Assembly: GCA_003569365.1 (NCBI GenBank)
Contig: BGOS01000023.1
Coordinates: forward strand, 124,001 to 188,000
Length of the DNA: 64,000 nt
Direction: 5' to 3'
DNA from: Anaerolineaceae bacterium
Lineage (GTDB): Bacteria > Chloroflexota > Anaerolineae > Anaerolineales > UBA11657
Under the pieces are notes generated by a model. It worked only from the letters and a program-made list of their open reading frames with translations, made no database searches and was not told the DNA's origin. The position numbers and the translations under genes are program-made. The first letter of the stretch is position 1. The number at the start of each line of letters is the position of its first letter. Below, piece by piece: positions 48,742-59,590 of this stretch.

Positions 48742-51700
48742 GGCTGGTGTTGCTGGCAGCCCCGTGGCCATTTTGGGCAGAGAGAGTGTCGTTCTGGCTG
48801 GGCAGGGCATCCAGCGTCGCTTGGGCGGGCTTGTGTGCGGCCAGCGCCGCGTTCAGCTCACCAACTGCTGGGTGGCTTGGCTGCGTTTTTTCGAGGCGGC
48901 GCAGCGCCAGCCCAGCGCCTTCCGCATCGCCCAGCTCCAAGCTGAGGCTGCCGAAGACCAGCAGCACATCGGGGTGGTTCGGGTCCGTTTTAAGCGCTGC
49001 GTGCGCAAAGTGGGTGGCGGCGGCATAGTTTGCGCGGGCGCGCTCCAGCTCCACCAGGTTCAGCATTGCGTCCAGATTCTGCGGCGCAATTTGCAGCGCT
49101 GTATGAAACTGCTCTGCGGCACCGGCGCCATTGCCGGCTTGATACATTGCCACGCCCAGCTGGTTATGCAGGCCGGGCTCATCCGGTGCCAGCTGCACTG
49201 CGCGTGCCAGCGCCGAAATGGCAGCGGGTGCGTTGCCTTGCGCCAGCAGCGTGGTGCCCAGCGCGGTATGCCCGGCGGCCAGGTCGGGCAGCGCCAGCGT
49301 CAAGCCGGTGAAGGCTTCAATGGCGGTGGCGTAGTCGCCACGATCAATGCACTGCTTGCCAAGCGCCAGCATCTCCACCAGCTGCGCCTCCAAGTTGCGG
49401 GTGGCGGCTGTTTGTGGCTCGCGCGCTGCGGCTGCGGCCTGCAAGTCTGCCAAGGCCGGGTGCCCGGGCGCAACCGTAGCGAGGCGCTGCAAGCCCAGCT
49501 GCATGCCTTCAAGGTCATCCAGCTGCAGGCACAAGTCTGAAAACGCAGCCAGCACGTCCGCGTTTGTCGGGTCGAGCTGCAGCGCCTGCTTCACCAGCCC
49601 GGATGCAGCCGCAATGTCATCCTGTGCCCGGCGCAAGTCAATCAAATTCAGCAGCGATTGCATGTCGGATGGATCCGCGTTGTGCGCCTGCGCAAATGCG
49701 TCCGCAGCGCGGTCCAGATTCCCGGCGGCGTGGTGCGCAACGCCCAGCTGGTTCCAATAGATGGCGCTGTCCGGCTCCAGCTGCGTGGCGGTCAGCAATG
49801 CTGCAGTGCTGGCGGCCGGGTCCTGCAGCTTCAGCAGCACCGCCCCGAGCGCTGCGTGCCCGGCGGCAAACTCCGGCATCGCCAGCGTTACCGCCCGCAA
49901 GCCGGGCAGCGCTGCGCTGTAGCTGCCTTCTGCCAGCCACTGCTGGCATTCAGCAAGCACAGCGCCAAGCTCTGCATCAATGGTCTCGAGCGTCGCATAC
50001 TGTGCCCCCTCGAGTGTCGTCAGCGTGTCGTGTTCCAGATTTACGTGCATGGCTTGTCCCACCTTTTTCCCGGATTGTTGTATGTGCGCCAGGTACTCCC
50101 AAAACGCCACATGAAAGGCAATGTCTTCGCGCAGCGGTGCAAGGCCGCGGCAAACTTCTGCATTGAAAACCACACAGGCGCTGCTTACAGTGCGCACCGC
50201 GAGGGTGGCGGCCGGCAGCACTGCGTGTGCAACGGGTGCCACCAGCGCCAGCTCAGGATCACTGGCGAGTTCTGCGCACAGCTGCTGCAGGGCCTGTGGC
50301 TCAAGCGCTGCGTCGGAAGACAGCAGCACAATGGCAGGTGCGTTGGTGTGGCGGATGAGCTGATTGAGCAGCTGGGCAAGCGGCGCTGCGCTGCAGGCTG
50401 CGCCGGGCGGTGCAGCCGCGGGCTGCAGGTCCAGCGCGCTGCGCGCGCCCACGGCGTACAGCTGCAGGCTGCCCGCCGCATGGCGGCTGAGCGCAGCACT
50501 GGCGAGCGCCGCGCCGGCTGGCTGCGCCACAAAGATTGCGGGCAGGGCGCCCGGCGCCGCCTGAAAGCGCATCACCGGCCGCGTGCTCAAAGATTGCAGG
50601 CGCGCTTGCACCTGCGCCACCACATGCCCCCACGTAAACTGCGCCACGATTGCTGCGCGCGCCGTGGCTGCCTTGGCTTGCGCCGCGCTGCGGTTCTCAT
50701 ACACCGCGCGCATCAGCGCTGCGGTTGCCGGCACATCCGGCTCATGCAGGAACGGCACGCCGGCCGTTTGCAAGTCTTCAATGCGCTGCACCGGAAAATC
50801 CTGGCGCGTTGCCGGTATCAGATAAGCCGTGTCGGCGTTGCAGAAGTCCAGCGGCGCACCGGCAGCGGGCACAATCACGGGCAGGCCGCACGCCATCGCT
50901 TCCGCAATTGGCAGGCCAAAGCCCTCGCCGCGGGTGGGGTACACCAGGCAGTCCGCCGCTGTGTACAAGCCGGGCAGTTCAGCGGGCTGCAGGTTGTGGT
51001 TTACATACAGGACGCGCGGCGCCAATGGGTCAGCCTGCAGCGCGCGAATGCGCTCCGTCCACTGGAAGCCTTCATAAAACGGCAAGTCTTTAATTACGAG
51101 GCACACATCATCTGCGCGCGTGAAAGCCTGCTGATATGCCGCCAGCAAAATGTCCGGCCCTTTGCGCCAGATGGTGCCGCCCACAAACAAAAACTTGAAC
51201 GTGTCTGGAGCCAGCTGCGTATCCGCAGTGGTCCACGCGTTCAAGTCCAGCGGCGCTGCGTCCGGGTGAAAGCAATCCACATCCACGCCGTTGGGCACAA
51301 CGGCAACGCGCTCTGCGGGCATGCCACTGGCGATGTAGCACTCGCGCAGGTAGTTGCTTGGCACCCACACTTCATCCACTGCAGCGCGCATCTCCTCAAT
51401 CCACTTTTGCGGCAGGCTGCCAAACTCCCACGGCTGGATCATCACCCAATGGCCCGCGGGAGGCGCTGCAAAGCTGGGCGGATATTGGTGGCGCACATGC
51501 ACGTGCGCGGCGCCGGAGAGCGGCTGGTTGATGCGCGCCACAAGCGCCTGCATGCGCGCGTCTGTTCCCGCTGCAAAAACATGCGGCTCGTCTGGAATGA
51601 TGGAGAGCTCAACTGTATCGTCGGCTGCTAGCCGCGCGCAGATCTCGCGGTTGATGAGCGCCATGGAATGGTGCACAAGCTGCGAGCCTTCCCAGCGGAT

Positions 51701-54700
51701 GCGCAGCGGTGTGGCGGGCGCTGCCGGAATGGCGGCTCCGTGCCCGGCCACGGCCAGCATCGGCACGGGCAGCGCGCTGCCATGCGCGCCAAGCGCTTGC
51801 AAGCGGGCGGAAGCTGCCGCCGCGGCCCGTTCCCAGCTCCAGTGGTCCAGCATATCTTCACGGGCCAGCAATCCCACCTGGCGTGCCTCGCCGCGGTTGC
51901 GAAAGATGTGGCGCAACGAGTGCACCAAATGTTCAACGGAGGGCGTGGCCCAACGCAGGCCGGCAAAGTACGGCACATCGATGTCCGCGCCAATTTCCGT
52001 CAGGCCGCTGCTGTCGATCAGATAGCTGTTGAAGTCGTTCATAAAGGCGAGGTTGCCGCCCCAGCGCGTGCCAATCACGGGCAGGCCCGTGGCCATGGCT
52101 TCCATGTACGGCCGGCCCCAGCCTTCGCCCCGCGTCGGGAGCACAAATGCATCGGCGGCGGCGTACAAACCCGGCAGGTTGGCGTACAGCGGCTCCGTGA
52201 GGATGTGCACGGGCGCGAGGTCTGCCAGGCTGGTGCCCAGCTCTGTTGCGCAAAAGCGCTCAATGGTGGCGCGAATGTCCGCCGCTGCGGTTTGCGCACC
52301 CGTAACCTGCAGGATGAGGTGCACGCGCTCGTGGCGCCGGAAGCTGCGTGCCCAGGCGCGCAATAGAACATCCCAGCCCTTGCGCTGCTGCCACGCAAAC
52401 ACGGACAAGAATTTGAGGCCTGGCAATTGCGCAATGGCATGTGGCTCGGCTGCCGGGTTGAAGCGTGCACAATCCACGCCCATGGGCACAATGTGCACCG
52501 GCGTTGTAACTCCGGCGGCCACAAAAGTGCGCTGGTTGAATTCACCGGGCACCCAGATCTCATCCATCTGGTTGCAGCGCGCCACCCAATTTGCGGGCAG
52601 GCCTTCTGTCTCAAACATGGTGCGGCCGATGTTGGCCGTGGCTTGCGGGTCGCGCACAAAGGCATAAGCGGGCACATGCATCACGCTGCAAAAGGGGGCG
52701 TGCAGCTGCGTGCGGGTGAGTTCGACCAGCGTTGTCTGCGCCTGCGTGCCCAGCTCGGCCATAAATGCCGGCACGGCTTTGCCCACGGGCTCGAGCAGCA
52801 CACAGTGGCCGCTCGCTGCCAGGTGGGTGGTGAGCGCGCGTGCATCATCGGCGTAACCACTGGGTTCAAAGATGGGCGCATGCCAGCGCACCGCTGCTAG
52901 CTGTGGGGCAGCTGTTGCAGCTTGCTCCGCCGGAAGTGCAGCATCGATTGGTGCGGATTTCACAGCTGCGGCTGCGGCAGACTGATAAGCCGCCTGCATT
53001 GGCAGACCGGCAGCAGCTTCTGCTTCAGGCTCTGTGGCCGGGCGGGCGCTGAGGATTGCAATGCGATCGATGATCCACGCAGCGGTGCGCTCCAGGGTCC
53101 AATCGCGGCAGATGTCTGCGCGCGCCTGGGCACCGGTGGCGCGGCCTGCAGCCCGCTGCGTGAACAGCGTGCGCATTAGTTTTGCCGTGTGCGCAGCGGA
53201 GGGCTCTGCCCACAGTTGGTCCGCCGTGTAAAAAGGATTGACGGCAGTTTGTTCGCTGCAGACCGGCACCAGCTGTTCGATGTCAATCAAGTAGCTGTTG
53301 GCATCGTTCATGAAGTCCAGATGGCTGCTCCAGCGCGTGCCGATCACGGGCAGGGCGCTGGCCATGGCTTCCATGTATGGAATGCCCCAGCCTTCGCCGC
53401 GCGTGGGCAGCACGAAAGCATCGGCAGCGGCATACAGCCGCGGCATGTCGCCTTCCGCAATGAAGTCTGTGAGCAGCACAATGTCTGGAATGCGCTGCGG
53501 GTCATAGCCCAAGGCGCGCACGTGCGCATCAATCTGTTCGCGGATGGGCTGCGGATCGCCAGCATCGGGGTGCACGCGCAGCAGCAGGCACACGTCGTCT
53601 TGCGGTTGGAAGGCGGCAAGGTAGGCGCGCAGCAGCACATCCCAGCCTTTGCGCCGGTGCCATTGAAATACTGAGAGGAAGTTGAAGCCGCGCCGCCCGC
53701 TCACGGGCAGCGGCTGCACGTGCCCGGGCTCGTACGCGGAAGCATCAATGCCGCATGGCACAACGTGCAGTTTTTTGGCTGCGATACCCGCTCGCGCAAA
53801 AGTTTCAAGGTTGAACTGGCTCGGCACCCACACTTCATCCATGCGGTTGAGCGCAGTCGCCCAGCCTTGCGGCAGGCGGTCGGTCTCGAACATGGTGAAG
53901 CCCACCGCGGCGCTGCAATGCGGATTGCGCGCGCGGTAGTGCGCATACACATCATCGCCATTCCACAGCACGGGCGGGTGAAAGCAAACATAGACCGGGT
54001 TGCCCGCGTGCCAGCCCAGCATGGATTGCCAGCGCCGCACCAAATCCCGCGGCAGCTCACCCAGCAGCTGCTCATTTACGGCGTAAGGCTCAAGCGAGAG
54101 CGCAAGCTGTGGCTGGTCCAGGCCGCGCAATATTTGGCGCGAGAGCCATGAGTAACCGCTGTAATCCAAAATGCTGCCGCCCCAGCGCAGCGCCAGCGCT
54201 GCGGTGCTTGCCACCGCTGGCTGCGCAAACACAACTTGCTCTGGCACATTCACCGCTAAAGCTGTTGTCGGGCCTGGTGCGGGCACATCATCAGTGCCGT
54301 CTGCTTGCGCAGCGGGCTGCGCTGGGACGGGCTGTGAGGCGACGGGGTCAGAGTCTGGTTCCGGCAGTGGTCCGGTATGGTGCTTGGCCTGCCGCAGGCG
54401 ATCCGCAGCCGGTGCGCTGCTGCTGTCAATATCCACGGCACGCGCATACACAGCCCGGGCTGAGCTCCAGTCGCCGCCTTGCGCGTAGAAATCACCCAGC
54501 TGCAGCAACGCTTCGAGGTCAAACGGCAGCTTGGTGAGCACGTCAGAGTAGCTACGCGCCGAGCGCGGTGCCGCCTGCGCCGTTGCGTTCAATGTGGCCA
54601 GCATGCGCAGCGCTTGCGGGTGCGTGCGATCCAGCGCCAACGCGCGCTGCACTGCCTGGCCAGCTTCGTGCGTGCGGCCCAGTGCCAGCAGGCTGCCTGC

Positions 54701-57700
54701 AAGGCGGGCGTACGCCGGTGCAAAGCGCGGGTTTACCAGCACCGCTTGGGCAAAGGCGCGCTGTGCGCCCGCAAAGTCCGCCTGGCGCATCAATGCCAGC
54801 CCGTTGGCAACGCTCAACCAGGTGTCATCCGGCGCAAGCTGCAGTGCGCTGCGCAGTGCGGCATGTGCGCCCGGCACGTCGCGCGCTGTTAGCAGTTCTT
54901 CGGCTTGCTGCACTGCGCCAAAGAGCGCGTCGGCGCTGGCGCTCGTGTCGTCCAGTTCGCGCACGCGCGGGCCGTGAATGTGCACCATTTCATCCGCCAG
55001 CTTAAAGAGCTGCGCAGCCAGTGCGCCGCGCCCGTCGCCTTGCGCGGTCTCGGCCACCAGCCGCATCAAGCGCACAAAATTGCGATCCAAGTCCGGCTTG
55101 TGCTGATGCAGCACCGTGGTCAGGTCCGCATCTTGCAGCTGGCGCAGAATCAGCGCTTCCGCGGCGGCTGCGGCCGTGGCTGCTGCAACCGCGCCGCCCA
55201 GATTTACCGCGCCGGAGTTTGAGCCGGCGATGGTGTGCAAGTGCAGCAGGCGTTGCGCCGCGGGCTTGTAGTTGGGCACATTGTGCAGTGCGCGCTCGTA
55301 ACAAAACAGCGCGTCATCGGCTTTGCCGCGCGCCAGCACGCAATCGCCCTGGGCCACCAGTACATGCGGGTCGTTGGGCAGGTCTTCCACCAGCTGTACC
55401 AGCAGCTTCTCCGCTTCCAGGAACTCGCGTTGGTCTACACGCACCCCGGCCAGCACCAGTACCAGCTCGGTGCGGCCGGTGTTGAAGTCGAGCGCGCTTT
55501 CGAGCAGCGCCGCGGCTTCCTCCAGCCGGCCAAGCTGGCGCAGAGCCGTGCCCAGCCGGTGCACGCTGTCAAAATCATGCGGGTCGCCGCGCAGCGTTTG
55601 CTGCAGCATTGCCACACCCTCAGCCAGGCGGCCGTGGCGCAGGTGCAAGCGGGCCAGCTGGCGCGCTGCGGCCGTATTGGCGGGGTCTGCCTCCAGCAAT
55701 GCCAGCAGCTGCGCTTCGGCTTCCACGTGGTAGCCATCCAGCTCCGCTATTTTTGCAGTGCTTTGAATGGCCAACCGGGCTGTTGCCGCCGCATCTAAAA
55801 CGCTGTTTTCCAGCACTGTGCCGTAGAGCTCTGTCAACTGCTGCGCCTGAACAGTGGCTGAATATTGCGCAGCAATGCGCTGCGCCAGCGCAGCCCGCTG
55901 CGGAGCGCGCTCGCCATGGCGCGCATAGGCGCGCAAAACGGCAGCGCCAATCGATTGCACACTGGCCGGATCGCAGTAGTGCGCATCCGCGCCCAGATAT
56001 TCTTTTTCGCCGCCGCGGTCGCCCAGCACAATGCTGCAACCGGCTAGCGCAGCCAGCAGTGCGGCACTGGGTGCGGACTGCCACCAGCCCGGCAGGGCGA
56101 ACACGCGCGCTGCAGCCAGCGCTGAGTGCAGCATTGCAGCCGGCAGGCGCTCCAGGAACAGGGTGGTGGGGGCGGCGGCTTGCTCGCACTTGCGCAGGTA
56201 TTCGGGGTATGGCACCGGCCCCACAATCACCACCGGCAGATCCGTGTTGCGCAATGCATACAGCAGCAGCAGCTGGTTGTTGCGCGGTTCCACCGGGCCA
56301 AGCACAATCACAAAGTCACGCATGCCATAGCGCTGCGTGAAAGTTTCCGGCGCCGCAGCTTGTGCGTGCGCGGCAAGACCCGCGCGCACAACTGTGGCGG
56401 GCACTTGCGCTGCTGCCAGCTGGCGGTTGAGCAGCGCCAGTTCGGCAAAGCTGTCGGGCGCCAGATGGCGCGCCAGGTTGGTCACATCGCGCTGGTCATG
56501 CAAGTACACCAGGCTGGCCGGGTTCAGGTTGTAGCGCGTGCGGCCCTCAACCAGCAGCGATGATTCGCCAATGCGGCGCAGGTACGCGCGCGTATCGGTT
56601 TCCTCGCTGCTCTCGGAAAGCATTTTGCCGATTGCCATTTCCGCCCACAGCGATTCGCTTTGGTCCCAATGGTGCGGCGAGAGCACCACCGGCACACCGT
56701 CCGCTTGCAGCGCGTGAATTTGCTGCGCGGTTACATCCGGTGCTTGAATGCCGTGCACATGCGCCACGTCATACGCGCGGCCGTCGGGGCGCCAATCCAC
56801 AGATACATCAGCTTGCAGGCCCTTGGCGCGCAGGCTGTCGCGCTGCGCCAGCAGCGCGCTTGTGTCCGGGCCGGGATTGATGGGCGAGTCCGGGTGGCCA
56901 ACCAGCAGCACACGCATTGCGGTGTGGGCGGCGGTTTGGCGCTGGCTGCGTGCTGCCAGCGGGTGGGCTGCTGCCGGACGCCGGCTGTGCAGCGCCGCAA
57001 TGCGCTCGCCCAGCTGCGCGGCAGTGGCCTGCGGCGTGAAGTGCGCCACCATATGCTGCCGTGCGCGTGCTCCGCGCTGCGCGCCCGCTTCCGGATTTTC
57101 AAACAGCGCACGCATGGTGGCCGCCAGCTGGGTGGCATCAGGCTCGGCCCAGCGCAACCCCTCGTACAGCGCCAGGCCCTGTCCCTCAGAGCGGGCCGCG
57201 TCTGAAACGGGCAGCAGTTCGTAATCCAGCAGGTGGCTGTTATCGGGCAGCATAAACGCCGTGTGGCCGCCCCAGCCGGTGGCCACCGTCGGCAGCCCCA
57301 TCGCCATGGCTTCCATCAACGGCACGCTCCACGCATCGCCGCGCGTGGGCAATACAAATGCGTCAGCAGCTGCGTACAGTGCCGGGAAGTTTTCCTCGCC
57401 TAAAAATCCGGTGGGCACAATGATGCGCGGCGCCTGCGAGCGCGGACAGCCAAGCGTGGCGAGGAATGCGTCCAGCTGCTCCTCGATGTACGCCGTGCCG
57501 AGGGTGTCGCCGCGCGGCGGGCGCAGCAGCAGGCACACGTTGTCGCTGCGGTCAAACGCTTGCACGTAGGCGCGCAGCAAAACATCCCAGCCCTGGCGCA
57601 GCGACCATTCGCACACCGACAGAAATGTGTAGCCCGCTTGTCCCGCAATCTGGATCGGCGCGCTGCGCGCCGGATCATAGAGGCGGCAGTCAATGCCCGG

Positions 57701-59383
57701 TTGCAGCGCGTGCACCTGCTGCGGCTCAACGCCGGCGGCAATCAGCGCCTTGCGGCTGAACTCGCCGGGCGTCCAGATTTCGTCCATCGATTTGCAGTAC
57801 TGCGCCCAGTGCGCGGGCGCCTGCTCGGTCTCTGCGTACGCAACTGCCGCATACGCCAGATGGCCGGGGTTGTTGCGGCGCAGCTCGGCGTAAACATTTT
57901 GCGGGCTGAGGCCGACGGTAGGTTGTGCTTGCGCCACGTATACGGCCTGCTGGTTCGGTGCCGTTTGCAGCACATCCCAGCGCAGGCGCGCTGGCTTGGA
58001 CAGCTTGTTGAGAAACTCCGGATCCTTGCCAAGTGTGCGCACGGAAACATCCTGGCCGGCGGCATCGAGGCCGCGCACAAAGCTGCGCGCCAGCCAGCCC
58101 TGATCGCCATAGGTGAATAGCGGCGCTGCCCACTTGCTGGCCGGACGCGTATCGTTGCCGGGCATGGGCTGCGGACGCACTGCCTGCTGATGGGCTGGCT
58201 GCTGCTGCGTGAGCGCGTGCAGGCGCGGCAGCATTGCGCGCGCCGGCGCATCCCAATTGAAGTGCGCTATTAAGTGCGCGCGCGCGGAGCGGCCGCGTGC
58301 CTGCGCTGCCGTTGGGTTGGCATGCACCGCGCGCAGCGTGGCAATCAAACTATCCAGATTCGGCTCGGCCCAGTTGTGGCCTTTGTAGATTTCAGAGTTG
58401 CGGTTGTCGCGCCAGGCAGCCTCGGAGACGGTCGTGAGTTTGTAATCCAGCAGGTAGCTGTTTTCTGCCGTCATGAACTCTGTGTGGCCGCTCCAGCCCG
58501 TGGCAATTGCGGGCACGCCCAGCGCCATGCTCTCCATGTATGGCAGGCCCCAGCCCTCGCCGCGTGTCGGCAGCACAAACGCATCCGCAGCGCGGTACAA
58601 GCGCTGCATTTCCACTGGCGAAAGCTTCTGGCTGATTACGATGATGGCCGGCGCACTCTCCGGCGAGCGCCCGAGCGTGCGCAGGTATTCATCCACCTGC
58701 TGCCGGACGGAAACCTTTTTGCGTCCGCCGTGCGCCTTGATTACCAGGCACACATCATCGCGGGCGCTAAACGCTTTTACATAGCCCTCGAGCAGCACAT
58801 CCCAGCCTTTGCGCAGCGTCCACTCAAACACCGAGAGAAACATGAAGCCCTTGCGCCCGGCAATTTCCAGCGGCTGTATTTTGAGCGGGTCGTACTGCAG
58901 CATGTCCAGCCCCATCGGCACAACTGCCAGCTTGTGGGGTTCAATGCCGCAGGCTGCAAAGGTCTCGCGGTTGAAATGCGTTGGCACCCAAATTTCATCC
59001 ATGGACTGGCAGGCGCGCACCCAGCTGGCTGGTACGCGGTCTGTTTCCAGCATGGAAGCGCCCACGTAGGCGAGATGCCCGGGGTGTTGCAAGCGCTGCG
59101 TTGCATACACATTTTGCAAGTCAGCCGGTGAGACGGGCAGGTTATAGGTGACGTGCACGCCCGGTCCGGCGCGCTGCTTCAGGATCTGTGCCCAATCTCC
59201 GGCGGTCTGTGCGTCGAGCAGGCGCATGTAGTTGGGGTCGGTGTTGAACGGCTCGACCTCAACCTGTACGCCACTGCGCACCAATGACTGCACGCTGGCG
59301 CGCGCCACCGTCGCGTAGCCATCAAAGCAAAGCAGCGGCGCAGACCATTTGGTCTGCAATTGTGAATTCGCTTCAGGGATCAT
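48737..59383 (-). CDS. Giant multi-modular glycosyltransferase (six GT4-like modules, TPR arrays, GT2-like part)
   Basis: The 3548-residue protein is built of repeated GT-B modules of about 390 residues. Module 1 (1-385) has RGEGWGLPYMESMALG with Glu276. Module 2 (405-800) has Asp in place of the first Glu (RGDAWSVPLMEAMAMG). Module 3 (830-1200) has lost both (GWWQSAPSAALLAALAG) and is probably inactive. A TPR array fills 1210-1700. Modules 4 (1730-2110), 5 (2160-2545) and 6 (2565-2935) keep RGEGWG/FG...EAMA. Residues 2945-3140 resemble a worn GT2 domain, and 3140-3520 is a second TPR array. No signal or membrane segment is seen, so it should be cytoplasmic. The ATG at 59383 begins where module 1 begins; a TTG at 59470 would add 29 unrelated residues. 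Assembly-line addition of several sugars to a protein such as flagellin is an inference. Confidence 0.9.
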   Translation of the reverse strand: MIPEANSQLQTKWSAPLLCFDGYATVARASVQSLVRSGVQVEVEPFNTDPNYMRLLDAQTAGDWAQILKQRAGPGVHVTYNLPVSPADLQNVYATQRLQHPGHLAYVGASMLETDRVPASWVRACQSMDEIWVPTHFNRETFAACGIEPHKLAVVPMGLDMLQYDPLKIQPLEIAGRKGFMFLSVFEWTLRKGWDVLLEGYVKAFSARDDVCLVIKAHGGRKKVSVRQQVDEYLRTLGRSPESAPAIIVISQKLSPVEMQRLYRAADAFVLPTRGEGWGLPYMESMALGVPAIATGWSGHTEFMTAENSYLLDYKLTTVSEAAWRDNRNSEIYKGHNWAEPNLDSLIATLRAVHANPTAAQARGRSARAHLIAHFNWDAPARAMLPRLHALTQQQPAHQQAVRPQPMPGNDTRPASKWAAPLFTYGDQGWLARSFVRGLDAAGQDVSVRTLGKDPEFLNKLSKPARLRWDVLQTAPNQQAVYVAQAQPTVGLSPQNVYAELRRNNPGHLAYAAVAYAETEQAPAHWAQYCKSMDEIWTPGEFSRKALIAAGVEPQQVHALQPGIDCRLYDPARSAPIQIAGQAGYTFLSVCEWSLRQGWDVLLRAYVQAFDRSDNVCLLLRPPRGDTLGTAYIEEQLDAFLATLGCPRSQAPRIIVPTGFLGEENFPALYAAADAFVLPTRGDAWSVPLMEAMAMGLPTVATGWGGHTAFMLPDNSHLLDYELLPVSDAARSEGQGLALYEGLRWAEPDATQLAATMRALFENPEAGAQRGARARQHMVAHFTPQATAAQLGERIAALHSRRPAAAHPLAARSQRQTAAHTAMRVLLVGHPDSPINPGPDTSALLAQRDSLRAKGLQADVSVDWRPDGRAYDVAHVHGIQAPDVTAQQIHALQADGVPVVLSPHHWDQSESLWAEMAIGKMLSESSEETDTRAYLRRIGESSLLVEGRTRYNLNPASLVYLHDQRDVTNLARHLAPDSFAELALLNRQLAAAQVPATVVRAGLAAHAQAAAPETFTQRYGMRDFVIVLGPVEPRNNQLLLLYALRNTDLPVVIVGPVPYPEYLRKCEQAAAPTTLFLERLPAAMLHSALAAARVFALPGWWQSAPSAALLAALAGCSIVLGDRGGEKEYLGADAHYCDPASVQSIGAAVLRAYARHGERAPQRAALAQRIAAQYSATVQAQQLTELYGTVLENSVLDAAATARLAIQSTAKIAELDGYHVEAEAQLLALLEADPANTAAARQLARLHLRHGRLAEGVAMLQQTLRGDPHDFDSVHRLGTALRQLGRLEEAAALLESALDFNTGRTELVLVLAGVRVDQREFLEAEKLLVQLVEDLPNDPHVLVAQGDCVLARGKADDALFCYERALHNVPNYKPAAQRLLHLHTIAGSNSGAVNLGGAVAAATAAAAAEALILRQLQDADLTTVLHQHKPDLDRNFVRLMRLVAETAQGDGRGALAAQLFKLADEMVHIHGPRVRELDDTSASADALFGAVQQAEELLTARDVPGAHAALRSALQLAPDDTWLSVANGLALMRQADFAGAQRAFAQAVLVNPRFAPAYARLAGSLLALGRTHEAGQAVQRALALDRTHPQALRMLATLNATAQAAPRSARSYSDVLTKLPFDLEALLQLGDFYAQGGDWSSARAVYARAVDIDSSSAPAADRLRQAKHHTGPLPEPDSDPVASQPVPAQPAAQADGTDDVPAPGPTTALAVNVPEQVVFAQPAVASTAALALRWGGSILDYSGYSWLSRQILRGLDQPQLALSLEPYAVNEQLLGELPRDLVRRWQSMLGWHAGNPVYVCFHPPVLWNGDDVYAHYRARNPHCSAAVGFTMFETDRLPQGWATALNRMDEVWVPSQFNLETFARAGIAAKKLHVVPCGIDASAYEPGHVQPLPVSGRRGFNFLSVFQWHRRKGWDVLLRAYLAAFQPQDDVCLLLRVHPDAGDPQPIREQIDAHVRALGYDPQRIPDIVLLTDFIAEGDMPRLYAAADAFVLPTRGEGWGIPYMEAMASALPVIGTRWSSHLDFMNDANSYLIDIEQLVPVCSEQTAVNPFYTADQLWAEPSAAHTAKLMRTLFTQRAAGRATGAQARADICRDWTLERTAAWIIDRIAILSARPATEPEAEAAAGLPMQAAYQSAAAAAVKSAPIDAALPAEQAATAAPQLAAVRWHAPIFEPSGYADDARALTTHLAASGHCVLLEPVGKAVPAFMAELGTQAQTTLVELTRTQLHAPFCSVMHVPAYAFVRDPQATANIGRTMFETEGLPANWVARCNQMDEIWVPGEFNQRTFVAAGVTTPVHIVPMGVDCARFNPAAEPHAIAQLPGLKFLSVFAWQQRKGWDVLLRAWARSFRRHERVHLILQVTGAQTAAADIRATIERFCATELGTSLADLAPVHILTEPLYANLPGLYAAADAFVLPTRGEGWGRPYMEAMATGLPVIGTRWGGNLAFMNDFNSYLIDSSGLTEIGADIDVPYFAGLRWATPSVEHLVHSLRHIFRNRGEARQVGLLAREDMLDHWSWERAAAAASARLQALGAHGSALPVPMLAVAGHGAAIPAAPATPLRIRWEGSQLVHHSMALINREICARLAADDTVELSIIPDEPHVFAAGTDARMQALVARINQPLSGAAHVHVRHQYPPSFAAPPAGHWVMIQPWEFGSLPQKWIEEMRAAVDEVWVPSNYLRECYIASGMPAERVAVVPNGVDVDCFHPDAAPLDLNAWTTADTQLAPDTFKFLFVGGTIWRKGPDILLAAYQQAFTRADDVCLVIKDLPFYEGFQWTERIRALQADPLAPRVLYVNHNLQPAELPGLYTAADCLVYPTRGEGFGLPIAEAMACGLPVIVPAAGAPLDFCNADTAYLIPATRQDFPVQRIEDLQTAGVPFLHEPDVPATAALMRAVYENRSAAQAKAATARAAIVAQFTWGHVVAQVQARLQSLSTRPVMRFQAAPGALPAIFVAQPAGAALASAALSRHAAGSLQLYAVGARSALDLQPAAAPPGAACSAAPLAQLLNQLIRHTNAPAIVLLSSDAALEPQALQQLCAELASDPELALVAPVAHAVLPAATLAVRTVSSACVVFNAEVCRGLAPLREDIAFHVAFWEYLAHIQQSGKKVGQAMHVNLEHDTLTTLEGAQYATLETIDAELGAVLAECQQWLAEGSYSAALPGLRAVTLAMPEFAAGHAALGAVLLKLQDPAASTAALLTATQLEPDSAIYWNQLGVAHHAAGNLDRAADAFAQAHNADPSDMQSLLNLIDLRRAQDDIAAASGLVKQALQLDPTNADVLAAFSDLCLQLDDLEGMQLGLQRLATVAPGHPALADLQAAAAAREPQTAATRNLEAQLVEMLALGKQCIDRGDYATAIEAFTGLTLALPDLAAGHTALGTTLLAQGNAPAAISALARAVQLAPDEPGLHNQLGVAMYQAGNGAGAAEQFHTALQIAPQNLDAMLNLVELERARANYAAATHFAHAALKTDPNHPDVLLVFGSLSLELGDAEGAGLALRRLEKTQPSHPAVGELNAALAAHKPAQATLDALPSQNDTLSAQNGHGAASNTSP

Positions 59384-59526
59384 GGCAATGTGCCCATGCC
59401 GGGTGGGGCACTGCCGCTGGCGGTCAGGCGGAAGCCGGTAGCGGTTGCAAGCGCCGTATGAATCCAGCAAGCCACGGGGCTGACGGAAAGCTCCATAGCA
59501 GGGAGTTAATCACGCGCCCGCTGTTC

Positions 59527-59581
59527 ACTCCATAAAGCCGGCGTAAGCCGGTGTTGAAGCGCGCGTAAAGCTGAGTTGAAG
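59527..59581 (-). promoter_or_regulatory. Five-unit phased repeat array upstream of the giant gene
   Basis: On the - strand units begin CTTCAAC (59581), CTTTACG (59570), CTTCAAC (59559), CTTACGC (59547) and CTTTATG (59537), spaced 11, 11, 12 and 10 bp. The leader to the giant gene start is about 140 bp. No good -10 is obvious downstream. It is the most regular long array in the window along with those before fliP and the FkbM gene. Confidence 0.6.
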
Positions 59582-59590
59582 GCGGTTGCG

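Noticed and set aside
49658-51631. 657-codon + strand open frame
   Set aside because: Antisense shadow of the giant glycosyltransferase; Arg/Cys/Gln-rich and without ribosome-binding site or known motifs.
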